From Melitaea cinxia (lineage: Eukaryota > Arthropoda > Insecta > Lepidoptera > Nymphalidae), in NCBI RefSeq assembly GCF_905220565.1, contig NC_059396.1, forward strand, positions 6,111,206 to 6,175,205: a stretch of 64,000 bases of DNA. The letters run 5' to 3'. Both the position numbers and the translations under genes were made by a program. The notes under the pieces are model-generated. The model was not told the DNA's origin. It did no database searches and worked only from the letters and a program-made list of their open reading frames with translations. Positions 53,301 to 62,177 of the stretch are shown here, piece after piece (the stretch's first letter is position 1; every line of letters begins with the position of its first letter).

Positions 53301-56300
53301 TTTTCTGTTGTTAACCTAATAACTTTAACACAACCATTTGGGCTCGTTTGTTTCCAATTCTTGCGAAAAAAATTACGTAATTTTAGACGAAAAGCGTATG
53401 AACAGAACGTAAGCAAATGTTACGTCGTTATTATTAACATTAGCTATTAACCTAATGAGAAATATACTACATAATCTAAAATTAGTTTTCAAAAGTAACA
53501 GGTTAGTAAAAAAACCGCTCAAGTGCGAGTAAAACTTGCGTCCCGAGGGTTCCGTACAAAATTATTCCATAAAAATTGATAATTTTTTTTTTTTTTTTTA
53601 TTATTTGACGTGACTAAAAATTTATGCTTTTCGCAATTTTTTCTTTATGTGTGCTATAAGACGTTGCTTCGTACCAAATTTCAAGATTCTGAGTTCACAG
53701 GAAGTACCCTGTAGGTTTTGATTACCTTGCCAGTGTCGAAAATTTGCAGCATAAACGGTTGTATCTTTTGATTACGTTGGCTTAGAATTTTGATTTTTTC
53801 CACAGCTAAACGGCATACCTAATTATTTGATATAAATTTCAGCTTGATACCTCCACGCGTTCCTGAGAAAAAGGGTCTTGACAGACAGACTGACAACAAA
53901 GTGATCCTATAAGGGTTCCGTTTATTCCTTTTGAGGTACGGAACCCTAAAAAAGTAAGAAGTGGAAAAAGATTTTGTAAAGTATTGTAAAAGGAAACATA
54001 TTGAGGTTTTAATCTTGACATCTCTAATTGAACTCCTCCGTGGCCTTTTAATTCTACTGGACATAGACAAAATCATTCACGTTATTTTAGTATTATTGAA
54101 AGCCATGAATCCAAATGAATAAATAATTGAATTAATAGAAGGAAAACGGACCATATTAAAAGGCACCCTATCTCCGTTCTTAGTTTTTTCTTACACCTCT
54201 TTATGATTTTAACCAGTAACAGATTCATCATCCAGTGAACTGCAAATTTCCATATGTGATGGTGATCAATTAACATCAAGTGACGTGTCTGTTTACTTAA
54301 TAACTATTAAAAATTGTGCCTAGGTTATTCTATCAGCCAGTGTCACGCAATGTATACATTAGCAGTTCTATTTTATAATTATTAAATAAATATTCAATCA
54401 TCATCAATCATTACAGCCTATACAGTCCACTGCTGGACATAGGCCTCCACAAGTTTACGCCAAAAATAACGTGAACTCATGTGTTTTGCCCATAGTCACC
54501 ACGCTGGGCAGGCGGGTTGGTGACCGCAGTAATGGCTTTGTCGCACCGAAGACGCTGCTGCCCGTCTTCGGCCTTTGTATTTCAAAGCCAGCAGTTGGAT
54601 GGTTATCCCGCCATCGGTCGGCTTCTTAAGTTCCAAGGTGGTTGTGGAACCTTGTTATCCCTTAGTCGACACGACACCCATGGGAAGAGAGGGGGTGGCT
54701 AAATTCTTTAGTGCCGTAGCCACACAGCACAATCAATATTATTTGTAATTAATTCAAAAGACAAATAATTGTGTTTGCAGACAAACGAAAAAAACCGACT
54801 TCAATTACATCGAAAAGTAATACAACGTAGATCGACGAAAAAATAGTCAAGTAACTACGCGTTATGAAAGATTACTCAAAAAGTAGTTATCAGATCTCGA
54901 TAAAATTTATATTTATATGTGACCACATGACAAACATCAGCTTTCGATTAAATTAAAAATTATTAAAATCGGTACACCCAGTAAAATGTTATTGCGGATT
55001 TTCAAGAAGTTCCCTCGATTTCTCTGGGATCCCATCATCAGATCCTGGTTTCCTTCTCATGGTACCAAACTAGGGATATCCCCTTTCTAACAAAAAAAGA
55101 ATTATCAAAATCGGTACACCCAGTAAAAAGTTATTGCGGATTTTCAAGAGTTTCCCTCGATTTCTCTGGGATCCCATCATCAGATCCTAGTTTCCTTATC
55201 ATGGTACTAAGCTTGGGATATCTCCTTTCCAACAAAAAAATAATTATCAAAATCGGTACATCCAGCAGAAAGTTATGCGGTATAATACAACGTAGGTCGA
55301 CGAAAAAAGCGTCAAGTAAAAACGCATTATTAAATATAGCTCGAAAAGTAGTTGTTAGATCTCAAATAAATTTAAATGGGACCAATTGGCACACACCACC
55401 TTTCGAGTAAAACAAAATTTGTCGAAATCGGTCTACCCGCTCAAAAGTTCTGATGTAACATACATAAAAAAAAAAATACAGTCGAATTGAGAACCTCCTC
55501 CTTTTTTGGAAGTCGGTTAAATACTGTAAAACCTCCAAAGATATTACATTCTGTAACCAAAATATAGACCTACTTTGATATATACTCATATTCGGTCTTT
55601 CATAAGACTGAAGTTAAAAACAAGCTACTTAAAAACTATTTCATTACACTGCTTTTCATAATCTGTGTATGACGTACCAATTATAAGCAACTTATTTAAT
55701 TAATTCACTGCTAAATAATTGCATAAATATACGTTTACTTTTATTAAGTTATTGTTTGTTAAATATAGAGATAGATAGAATATACTTTATTGCACACCAC
55801 TCGGAAAAAAAACATTACATAAAACAGTTATTTACACATAGAGATAGTAATGTACAAAGGCGGTCTTATCGCTTAGTAGCGATCTCTTCCAGACAACCTT
55901 TAGATATAGGATAATATGCATTGAAAAGGTATATTATTTAGGATTAATTTCATTCTTTGATTATTTGGAATTTTAAGGTCAATAACCTGTGAAGATGTTA
56001 TATTTAATTAGTTTTTTACAATATAATAAGTATTGTTTATGGAATATGTAATGGATATATTTGATTCTAATATACTTAAATAGTACACATTTTTAATAAT
56101 AGCATTATCTCTAAAGAAATTATTAAAATTATTTAAGCTCGTCCAACTAAAGAAATTTATAAGGATGACTATAAAATTATAATTTAAAAAAATAAGGCGC
56201 ATATTTTCCTGTACGACTAGAACAATATTAAAGACTTCTAATTAAAACCAACTTGTAATGGCAATCGTTTTAGATATTGTATTTTGATTACCTGGCAATC

Positions 56301-56491
56301 AATGACATAGCAACAGGGAAAGTCGACATCGCCTTTCCTCCAAGTAAGTAATCCTTAAGGTCCACCAAAGCTTTACTCCTGGAGCCAATAGCGCTATACC
56401 AAATTCCTCCAGCACATGATGCTGCGCAGAGTACCCCAAATGCTACGTAATCCCCCACCCCAAAACCCCCTTCTTCCATTGTGAACGACAT
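35657..56491 (-). CDS. SLC5-family sodium-coupled solute transporter (SLC5A8/A12-like), 12 coding exons, complete
   Basis: Predicted plasma-membrane Na+-driven symporter for a small organic anion or vitamin; the substrate cannot be read from sequence. Coding exons in gene order are 56491-56292, 51048-50889, 48797-48732, 43129-43078, 42085-42018, 41690-41536, 40848-40708, 39456-39232, 38745-38564, 38120-37876, 36552-36274 and 35689-35657. All introns are GT-AG and every phase matches, giving 601 residues; vertebrate SLC5A8 is about 610. Family marks in order: GGKAMSTFPVAMSLIAS then SGVTILGTPAE (about 52-77), SYEYLELRFN (about 118-127), YTVLGGLRAVVWTD (about 178-191), SVNQTMVQRYI, GVFGAGLSSLSAVLNA with VAVED, and GIFTLGM. 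The chain is rich in hydrophobic segments, as expected for about 13 helices. The start is the first ATG after a good acceptor at 56501; the acceptor implies an upstream non-coding exon that I did not find. Exons 8 and 10 border unusual splice-site minisatellites. Confidence 0.92.
35930..36125. repeat. Dispersed repeat downstream of the transporter exon 11
   Basis: gtttatgtgtctgtttgtgg, tctcgaactgatagaccgat, ttcgatgcggttttttcacg. Lies inside the last proposed intron. Confidence 0.55.
36274..36552 (-). CDS. SLC5-like transporter, coding exon 11 (residues 499-591)
   Basis: Starts DPETIFPLFRISYHWIAPLG, matching the RISY-x-W-x-x-PLG motif before the last helix of the SLC5A8 group, then GAIVGYFFDERD and a hydrophilic cytoplasmic tail. 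Donor gtaggt at 36273. If the donor is skipped, the frame stays open for 14 more residues to a stop at 36229, giving an alternative C-terminus. Confidence 0.9.
36996..38002 (-). repeat. 162-bp minisatellite spanning the exon 10 / intron 10 donor, about 6.2 copies
   Basis: In gene direction each unit is 127 bases of exon 10 end followed by 35 bases of intron start. The donor CTG|GTGAGT therefore recurs with exon ends at 37876, 37714, 37552, 37390, 37228 and 37066. The frame stays open through the whole array. The two gene-proximal units read PGTEL and RHFTRSS; the four distal units read PNTEL and RHCTRSS. The unit containing 37780 also has a single gcgcac variant. The last partial copy (36996-37030) ends in diverged sequence. 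GC content is extreme, with many CpG. Confidence 0.95.
37876..38120 (-). CDS. SLC5-like transporter, coding exon 10 (residues 417-498)
   Basis: Encodes VATALSAIAASATCGIFTLG, then WWVGPRGALAGG, alanine-rich hydrophobic sequence, a proline-rich loop and CALNTTLAAPGTEL, with a possible N-glycosylation site at NTT. Acceptor ggtacag, first usable donor gtgagt at 37875. The last 127 bases belong to a 162-bp array, so five further copies of this donor follow in frame. Codons end almost only in G or C. Confidence 0.88.
38564..38745 (-). CDS. SLC5-like transporter, coding exon 9 (residues 356-416)
   Basis: The acceptor was chosen at gtggacag (38746), not tatcag 16 bases further on. Only the former keeps the frame, and it restores SSLSAVLNACALVAVEDLL, which aligns with LSTVSSSINALAAVTVED-type sequence of relatives. 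A helix containing AVISVLMLVVIEKLGGVLG follows. Donor gtaaga, phase 1. Confidence 0.9.
38847..38935 (-). mobile_element. Family A repeat, fragment in intron 8
   Basis: Reverse-orientation match: cttcagtctatcgcaatccactgctggatataggcctccac. It is fused at about 38935 to another repeat containing cagcgtggtggattaggctc, running to about 39045. Confidence 0.7.
39232..39456 (-). CDS. SLC5-like transporter, coding exon 8 (residues 281-355)
   Basis: A 225-base, very GC-rich exon. It encodes ALSIFCVGAILAISLCVWCG, a cysteine-containing extracellular-type loop with PLVDDRLLPAFVTYV, and HLPGLAGVFLAGVFGAGL. The acceptor tgtccag at 39457 and the first 23 coding bases form the last unit of a 45-bp tandem array. 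Donor gtacgc is weaker than the others in the gene. Confidence 0.9.
39434..40008 (-). repeat. 45-bp minisatellite spanning the intron 7 / exon 8 acceptor, about 13 copies
   Basis: In gene direction each unit is 22 bases of intron end with its AG, then 23 bases of exon 8 start. Copies begin near 39451, 39496, 39541, 39586, 39631 and so on, every 45 bases, with slightly shorter units beyond 39901. The acceptor AG survives in the copies at 39496, 39541, 39586, 39631, 39856 and 39901. It is lost (ctttga variant) at 39721, 39766 and 39811 and shifted at 39676. The unit next to exon 8 has an in-frame TAG (39474-39476), so upstream acceptors would truncate the protein. Confidence 0.95.
40708..40848 (-). 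CDS. SLC5-like transporter, coding exon 7 (residues 234-280)
   Basis: Encodes WDFSPYVRQTGWGAVVGG, a helix, then SVNQTMVQRYIALPNKRRAI. The VNQ-x-x-VQRY motif is diagnostic for the monocarboxylate, multivitamin and iodide SLC5 branch. Acceptor tttatag, donor gtaag. The exon is followed in the gene by the intron that carries the 45-bp acceptor array. Confidence 0.95.
41335..41465. repeat. Dispersed SINE-like repeat in intron 6
   Basis: gctcctgaggggattgggga, gttgcaggcgtctataagct, cgcttaccatcaggtgagcc. An inverted fragment (gcgtatggtgctcctgatgg) lies at 41034. Confidence 0.65.
41536..41690 (-). CDS. SLC5-like transporter, coding exon 6 (residues 183-233)
   Basis: Starts GGLRAVVWTDSVQTGVM, the classic sodium:solute symporter motif (GGL-x-A-V-x-WTD). 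It continues through a hydrophobic helix to a hydrophilic loop ending ARESGRLDLS. Acceptor atgtag, donor gtaagt, leaving two bases of an asparagine codon. Confidence 0.95.
42018..42085 (-). CDS. SLC5-like transporter, coding exon 5 (residues 160-182)
   Basis: A 68-base exon encoding TGFNVFAVAGAMVVICGLYT then VL. The split first codon gives leucine where relatives usually have valine. Acceptor tttcag, donor gtgagt, ending in phase 0. Confidence 0.92.
42086..45589. other. Introns 4 and part of 3: no other gene
   Basis: AT-rich intron sequence around exon 4 (43078-43129). Two short frames at 43207-43608 on opposite strands have no recognisable content. Confidence 0.5.
43078..43129 (-). CDS. SLC5-like transporter, coding exon 4 (residues 143-160)
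   Basis: A 52-base exon encoding VLFLPMVVYVPALAFNQ plus one base of the next codon. Acceptor ttttcag, donor gtaagt. The segment matches the helix ending in APALALNQ-type sequence of SLC5 proteins. Confidence 0.93.
45590..45830. repeat. Dispersed repeat in intron 3
   Basis: tgtcagcgccgacgcacgac and ggaaccctattgggttagat, with related gatagatggcgtcgtgagta at 47266. Class unknown. Confidence 0.4.
45887..46215 (-). mobile_element. Family A repeat, near full length
   Basis: From catcattacagcctatacag to gtgccgtagccacacag; about 330 bases, in reverse orientation, in intron 3. It includes the conserved ggttggtgaccgcag and ccgccatcggtcggcttc-type blocks. Confidence 0.85.
46671..46872 (+). mobile_element. 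Family B repeat, 5' fragment
   Basis: Starts aattgtgtttgctcacaaac and reads the family B order for about 200 bases, then stops where a family A repeat begins (46877). Lies in intron 3 of the transporter gene. Confidence 0.75.
46877..47198 (-). mobile_element. Family A repeat, diverged copy
   Basis: Same block order as the copy at 45887 but with more substitutions (gtccactgttggacaaagg; gactttgtctaaccgaagat). Ends ctgccgtaaccacacagc. Confidence 0.82.
47284..47659 (+). mobile_element. Family B repeat, 3' fragment
   Basis: Begins inside family B and ends ttttttggaagtcggttaaaaa. With the 5' fragment at 46671 it may be one copy split by a family A insertion plus about 80 unrelated bases. Confidence 0.72.
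47660..48690 (+). pseudogene. Non-LTR retrotransposon remnant (RNase H and C-terminal Cys region)
   Basis: Plus-strand reading across stops gives FYTDGSKDSNNLGPAFFN and NISITYLELFAILVKTT, the start of an RNase H domain as found in R1-, I- or jockey-group LINE ORF2. Further on is LPNCNNCNTIEDVICLIVSK, a typical C-terminal cysteine cluster. Multiple stops and small shifts show it is dead. It lies in intron 3 in antisense to the transporter gene and ends about 40 bases from the exon 3 donor. Confidence 0.78.
48732..48797 (-). CDS. SLC5-like transporter, coding exon 3 (residues 121-142)
   Basis: A 66-base, phase 0-0 exon. Together with exon 2 it completes the family motif SYEYLELRFN, followed by RHVRAVASILFLLDE. 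Acceptor tttcag, donor gtaagt. A decayed LINE ends about 40 bases from its donor. Confidence 0.93.
49677..49987. mobile_element. ctagcttacccagccacgcg dispersed repeat in intron 2
   Basis: Head tactagcttacccagccacg, tail cgtgacacgaaatttttatacatatatatagat. About 300 bases, non-coding. Confidence 0.55.
50339..50388. repeat. (AT)n microsatellite in intron 2
   Basis: About 24 uninterrupted AT units. Confidence 0.97.
50889..51048 (-). CDS. SLC5-like transporter, coding exon 2 (residues 67-120)
   Basis: Acceptor catctatag at 51049 and donor gtaagt at 50888. It encodes YVSGVTILGTPAEIYNYGTQ, then a hydrophobic helix and VYLPVFCTLRLSSSYE. The SGVTILGTPAE motif is a strong SLC5 signature. The preceding phase-2 junction restores serine, and the exon ends in phase 0. 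Confidence 0.95.
51611..51815 (+). repeat. tRNA-derived SINE in intron 1
   Basis: tagcttgttggcgcagtttg is an A-box-like block and gggttcgattccc (51662) a B box. Followed by AT-rich sequence and gtcggctgttagtgtaattt. Sits 560 bases upstream of exon 2 in the gene. Confidence 0.65.
51841..52390. repeat. Dispersed repeat family F, older rearranged copy
   Basis: gtacagtcccataactaggc, tttacgtgctttccgttaca, cagtggggaaacacacaagg, then at 52315 gcggaaatagaatccgcgac. Diverged from 8105. Confidence 0.55.
52391..53509. other. Intron 1 stretch without recognised features
   Basis: AT-rich; no frame or named repeat. Confidence 0.5.
53510..53955. mobile_element. Non-autonomous DNA element with agggttccgtac inverted ends
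   Basis: agggttccgtac at 53546 and gtacggaaccct at 53936. The interior is non-coding with gacagacagactgacaacaa. Common lepidopteran repeat; lies in intron 1 of the transporter gene. Confidence 0.75.
54406..54728 (-). mobile_element. Family A repeat, near full length, in intron 1
   Basis: Very close to the copy at 45887, apart from a small deletion in the cgcctcttacgac block near 54668. The similarity suggests recent activity. Confidence 0.85.
54777..55520 (+). mobile_element. Family B repeat with internal duplication
   Basis: Full-length copy (aattgtgtttgcagacaaac to gtcggtta). A stretch of roughly 135 bases, running from cggtacacccagtaaaa through the ggatatc motif, is present twice in tandem near 54970-55230. 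Inserted in intron 1 of the transporter gene just after a family A copy. Confidence 0.8.
55780..55915 (-). repeat. Dispersed repeat family C, minus orientation
   Basis: Inverse order: atactttattgcacacca, tgtacaaaggcggtcttatc, gcttagtagcgatctcttcc. Confidence 0.65.
56292..56491 (-). CDS. SLC5-like transporter, coding exon 1 (residues 1-66)
   Basis: Carries the N-terminus, starting MSFTMEEGGFGVGDYVAFG, the first hydrophobic helix with GGIWYSAIG, and the family's GGKAMSTFPVAMSLIA segment, which in SLC5 proteins lies near the first Na+ site. The exon proper begins at 56500 after a ttgtacag acceptor and has nine untranslated bases before ATG. It ends at 56292 with donor gtaatc, leaving two bases of a split serine codon. 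Confidence 0.92.
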
Positions 56492-56995
56492 CTTGAAGTC
56501 CTGTACAAAAAATAAAAATAATAAAGTAACTTTTCTAAACATTTTATACTTGTCTATTAAAGATTTATATTCTATAGATTTAGACATACATCGTATCTAT
56601 CAATATTCACAAAATTTTTAAATTGAATAGCATATTTTTCTTCTTTAAAAATACATAAAGAGTTATAAAACTAATGTTATTACAGTTTACGAAGAGAACC
56701 CGGATTAGGGTAAATCTAATAAATCACCTTGTATACAAATAACTTTGTTTCTACAAATTTTACGTCGTTTTCTCATGATACAAAATAAACAATCATTTCC
56801 TCATGATATAAACCATGTCTTTAAAAAATTATGTTCACAAGAAAGGATAGGAGAAACCAAGCATGCCATTAGATATTACGACTAGAAAAAAAAACAACAT
56901 GATCATATTTGATAAAACCGTGGGCATGTTTCATTTCCACTACCAGCTAGATAACATTGTATTTGTGATAAAATCGTATATTACATAATCAGATT

Positions 56996-57272
56996 TGTTC
57001 ACAAACGAATCAAAACAAACTTCAATTTACATTGACAGATAATACAATGTAGGTAGTCGAAAAAATAGCGAATTCAATATGCATTTTTAGGCAGAACTGG
57101 AAAAGTATAAAGTACTCGAAAGACCTCGATCAATATAAATAGGACCACACTACAAGCACCAATCGGCTTTCGAATAAAGTAGAATCATCAAAATGAATGA
57201 AAAAATCAAATCAAAAACAACAAAAACACAGTCAAATTGAGAACCTCTTTCTTTTTTAAATCGCTTAAAAAT
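56996..57272 (+). mobile_element. Family B repeat, degraded
   Basis: Weak match: ttgttcacaaacgaa, then acttcaatttacattgac, ending gaacctctttcttttttaaatcg. Shorter and more diverged than the other copies, so older. Confidence 0.6.
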
Positions 57273-57720
57273 ACACTAAAATATATAACTTTTAGTGAAG
57301 ATTCAAACCTCAAACTATCTCGACGCGTCAAACAAATCTTTTAATAGCATTTTTGATAAGAGTTGGGAAGTATGAAAAAGCAGGAAAATATACGAGTACC
57401 TGTATTAACATTTTACCATAAAAAACTAAGACGACTAAGAATAGCTTATAGCGCAATAGTTGAAAGTCATAGTGAGCGTAACATACTGACTTAAAACGAC
57501 TTGCATACCTATTCACTTTAACAGTGCTAAGCAAAAATTACAGTGCTAAGCTAAAATACAGTAAAAGAGCATTAGAAAATACAACAACTCCGTGAAATGC
57601 TAACAACATATGACAGCCACAATTTATATAATATTTGACTCATAAATAGTTGCCAATTATAAAGAATTTTTGCTAGTTCTAAGTTCCTAATTTGGAAAAA
57701 GACCGATCCTTTTAAAAATA

Positions 57721-58184
57721 TTTTTAACCGACTTCAAAAAAGGAGGAAGTTACTCAATTCGACCGTACATATATATTTTTTAATGTATGTTCGGGGGTAA
57801 CTTCGTCGTTTATAAACCGACTTTGATAATTCTTTTTTTTTTGGAAAGTAGATGTAAAGTTCAAGTAAGTTTCATTATCATGGTACCACCATGATAATGA
57901 AACTAGGAACTGATGATAGTATCCCAGAGAAATCGAGGGAAACCCTCGAAAATCAGCATAACTTTTTACTGGGTGTACCGATTTTGATGATTTTTATTAT
58001 ATTTAATCGATAGCCGATGTTTATCATGTGGTCACATTTAAATTTCATCGAGATCTGATTACAACTTTTGGAGTAATCTTTGATAATGCGTATTTACTTG
58101 ACTATTTTTTCGTCTACCTACGTTGTATAACTTCTCGATGTAATTGAAGTCGGTTTTTTTTTTGTATGCCAGCAAACACAATTA
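57721..58184 (-). mobile_element. Family B repeat, minus orientation
   Basis: Starts tttttaaccgacttcaaaaa and ends cagcaaacacaatta, the reverse of the other copies. It contains an extra perfect 15-bp-arm palindrome around 57870-57905. Confidence 0.78.
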
Positions 58185-59427
58185 TAAACTTTTCAACACT
58201 TAATAAAATGCAATGCCTAATGCATGAATTCTGATATAGATTTAATCAATTTATCGACATTATATATTGACCTAGTTATTAAAGAAATATTTAAAAAAAT
58301 CATTCTCAAATGCTTTTAGGTGATATTGTATATAATAGTGTATGTGTTGTTAAAATAAACTAAACAGATAATTCAAATGTGGAATACTTTTTTTTAGAGT
58401 ATATTAACTAAAATAGATTTTTGGCCTCTGACCGTAGGGAGCTACGAATTCTGATAATTAGGTCAAGGCGTGGAATTATTCCATAATATAATATAAATAT
58501 ATAATAATACAATAAACCCAAGCAATAAGATATATTTATACCAAAGTGGAAGCCATTGAATTAAACAAATAATTTTACAACAAATCTTGTATTGAGATTT
58601 ATCTTAATCAAATGCTATCGTGCAAGATAACTTATCGTGAATTTTAATATTATATTGATTTAATCAACAAAATCTCAAGATTCAAAGGTCGAAGTACAAG
58701 GACGGTACTTGGTTATTCACATTTTCATATTCTTGAGCATTCATATTTCGAAATGTCTACGTCACTTTATCAAACTTTTATTTATTTTTTTACCTAAAAT
58801 AGTAATATAACAATACAAATTTATATTAGTAGGTACCACTATAGATGATAAATGCAAAAAATGCAATGCGTATAATTAATTATAAATGCGTGTCATTATA
58901 CCTATAATATTTGGTGTAACATATCTTATTTTAAAACTATAAGAAAAAAAAAGTAAAAAAGCAATCGTTTTGTAACAATAATTGGAACTGCATATTACTT
59001 TTTACTTATGTTATATCACATAAACTAATATTAATTTAGTTATTATTATTTAATTATAATACAAATTAAATCCTCTTACATAATTTAAGACAAATCGTAA
59101 TTTATTAAATTTGTAATGCAAACAGTAATGCCGTAATACATAACATTTCAATATAATGTTGTGAACGCTTAACAAAAAAAAAAACTACAAAATCGAGCAA
59201 TGACCTTTGAAGGAATTTATTAAAATTTTACAATGTAATGAGTACAAATTACGAATGTATCTTTTTTTATTTATATTTACTTATTTTCGAAATATAAAAT
59301 TCAGTTTGACATTAGAAATAATTTATAGTTACACATTAACCAATATAGTTTCCACATTTTATAAGTTTTACTTTATTTAGTTATAATTACGATTAAGTCT
59401 TGTTCTATAATCTTTTATTTATCTGAT

Positions 59428-59596
59428 ACTAGCTTTTACCCGTGGCTTTGCTTGCATTGATTTTTTTAAACAAAAAGTATCCTGTGTTACTTCTAATACT
59501 TCCAATATTATGTGTACAAAGTTTCATGATGATCGGTTAAATAGTTTTCGCGTGAACGCGTAACAAACAAACTTACATTCATATTTATAATATTAA
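59428..59596. mobile_element. ctagcttttacccgtggctt dispersed repeat
   Basis: Known type of lepidopteran repeat with gtttcatgatgatcggttaa and ttcgcgtgaacgcgtaacaa. A second fragment of the type is at 59812-59855 (gcctttacccgcgacttcgc). Confidence 0.6.
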
Positions 59597-59812
59597 TTAG
59601 CTGACCCCGCAAACGTTGTTCTAACATAATATACATTATTAACCCGCTTAATCCCCCCCCCCCCTTCATAACTTAAGAGTATGAAAAATATATATTTGCC
59701 GATTCTCAGACCTACCGATATGCAGACAAAATTACATAAAAATCGGTCCAGCCGTTTCGGAGGAATATGGTAACTAACATTGTGACACGATAATTTTATG
59801 TATAAGATTAGC
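59597..59812 (-). mobile_element. Same family as 12770, minus orientation
   Basis: Starts agctgaccccgcaaacgttg and contains cagccgtttcggaggaat. It has a run of 12 C near 59648. Confidence 0.68.
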
Positions 59813-60310
59813 CTTTACCCGCGACTTCGCTCGCATTGAATTTTTTTAGGTATTAGGGATATAGGGATTAGGAATTAGGGATATCACAATAAATTATTTA
59901 TAACGTAATATTCTTACTGATAGTCCACTTCATAAATTTGAACACGTTTTTGATTGATTGATTTGAAGATTGGATCGTAACCAATACAACGAACTGTATT
60001 TCCGCATTCAAAACAATGAACAATATAACGATCGTCTCTACCTGTTGACAATATTGTAAGAAATGAACTCACTTCTTACCTTACAAAACGATTTTCATGT
60101 ATGTAATTTGTACATTAATTAATAATTTATAGTGGACCTGACTTATATGACCATATCAGAATAAAAACTAATATTTTTTGTATAAGGGAAAATTTGTAAA
60201 AATCATGCATTCTCGTTTCTCGTTATGTATTAGAAAAAATAGCTCTAATTTACTTTAATCTTTTATAAAGGCCTATTTATACCTAAATAATAAATTACTT
60301 TGTATATGTA

Positions 60311-60490
60311 CCAGCGTCTTCGGTGCGACAAAGCCAGCCCTATGAACATCTACCCGTCTGCCCAGCGTAGTGACTATGGGCAATACACATGAGTTCACGC
60401 CGTTTTTTGGCGTGAACTTGTGGAGGCCTATGTCCAACAGTGGACTGCGATAGACTGAAGTGACGATGATGATGATGATGATGATGAATA
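60311..60490 (+). mobile_element. Family A repeat with (GAT)n tail, truncated
   Basis: Starts gcgtcttcggtgcgacaaag and ends in about seven gat units at 60465-60487. Confidence 0.82.
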
Positions 60491-61284
60491 AGACTACATT
60501 TTACCTTGTAATTTTGGTTTAAAGAAATTCTTTTGCCTCCTAAATCTCAGATTGTATTGGTAACGTCGTCCTTCTTAATTTCACTTCTATATAAAACTTT
60601 TACGGATTTAGAGTTTTAAGCCTTTTACGGAAAAAGGCTTATACGGAAGAAGTATACGGATTCTTGGCATATATGGTGTATTGCCAACGATACAAGGGCA
60701 TCAACGCGTGTACTGCACAATGTCGACAAGTCCACTAGTTCCGATAACTTTCACTAAACATCACAACTCGCAGGTATCTGTTGCACTCTATGCAGTAAAA
60801 TATTCATATCAATGTTCACATTCTTTGTAAAATAACTTAAATTTCCCGCGCGTTTCGAATATAGACTACGAATGTCATTGTCAGCTTATCACATACACTA
60901 CTCATTTCATGACGGCTCCGAAAAAGAGCACATGCAATTATTTTGATAGCAATAGCCTAAAAGTATACACGTCAGTTTCAACATACGACCGCACGAGTTA
61001 TGTTTAATTGAATAGCCAACATACGTCAGTCGCACACACTACAAAATTAGTGACACGATTTAAAAATGCAACACACACATTGGCGCGCACCATATGTTGC
61101 GAATACACACCGAAAGGAATTTTTTTACAGCTCTCGTAGTGACATCTGTTGATAAGCTGCTCAAACGTGATCATAAAACTGCTTTATCGACAGTACAGAT
61201 GGGAAAATTTCACTAAGCAACACACTGAATTCACTGAATTAACTCTACTTTTATGGGTTTAACAATTTAGTTTCTTATATTTTC

Positions 61285-61581
61285 TGCTGTGTGGTTACGG
61301 CAATAAAGAATATAGCCATCCCCTCTCTTCCCGTGGGTGTCATAAAAGGCGACTAAGGGATAACACAGTTCCACTAACACCTTTGAACACCTGGCTTTGA
61401 AATACACAGGCCGAAGAAGGCAGCAGCGTCTTCGGTGCGACCAAGCCAGCCTTGCGGTCACCAACCCGCCTGCCCAGCGTGGTGATTATGCGCAAAACAC
61501 ATCAGTTCACGCTGTTTTTGGCATGAACTTGTGGATGCCTTTGTCCAGCAGTGGACTGCGATAGGCTGAAGTGATGATGAT
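61285..61581 (+). mobile_element. Family A repeat, near full length
   Basis: From gctgtgtggttacggcaata to the gatgatgatgg tail, in the same orientation as 60311. Lies upstream of the LRRC43-like start. Confidence 0.84.
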
Positions 61582-61600
61582 GGTGAAGTGATATTTTTTA

Positions 61601-61765
61601 CTAGCTGCACCCTGCGCACGATGCTACGCTTTTTTTTATCGTACCAACTCAGAAACCTTTGTGGCCTCATGCACAACACTTTGCTGAAGATCATGATCAA
61701 ATGCATAGTTTACGATTCTATAAAGGACATACAGACAAACATTCATTTTCATATATATAGATTTT
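61601..61765. mobile_element. ctagctgcaccctgcgcacg dispersed repeat
   Basis: Head ctagctgcaccctgcgcacg and tail aaacattcattttcatatatatagat. Directly follows a family A copy. Confidence 0.5.
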
Positions 61766-62068
61766 CCAACAGAAAATAATTTTATTTTTTGAAATGTAAG
61801 ATTTTTTTATTATTATTTACCGCATTAATTTACCTATATCTTCATAAAAAACGTACTTATAAGTATTTTATTTTTACCGTTTTAAATAATTTAAAATTGT
61901 GTCTTAACTTTATTCAATTATCCTATTTATATCAAAGCTAAATATATGAATTTTTATATAAAACCTATTTTACAAAATGACGTACCAAAAATCTATATGA
62001 GTTTAATAGTTTTATGATGCCGGTGACATTATTTATTACATTTTACTTTAATTTCGTGATATAAAAAT

Positions 62069-62177
62069 ATGCCACCTAAATCAAAAGAAACAGCAACAAA
62101 AAAACCTCTACCTCAACTCTTAAGACCCAGTATTAGTAATTCAAGTCTAAATTTCGTTCCAGATGATGTTATAGAAG
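62069..62177 (+). CDS. LRRC43-like: LRRC43-like gene, coding exon 1
   Basis: 36 codons plus one base, ending FVPDDVIE with donor gtagga. The ATG is preceded by an A-rich context (ataaaaat). No ORF of usual reporting length marks it because it is short; it is supported by the phase-correct join to the next exon. Confidence 0.65.

Larger units (their letters stand above)
56501..62068. other. Region between the two divergent genes
   Basis: Should contain the non-coding first exon and promoter of the transporter and the promoter of the LRRC43-like gene. It holds family B copies at 56996 and 57721, CTAG-type repeats at 59428-59855 and family A at 60311 and 61285. Repeat-free sequence of more balanced composition at 60580-61230 is the best candidate for promoter DNA; no core element is certain. 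Confidence 0.35.
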
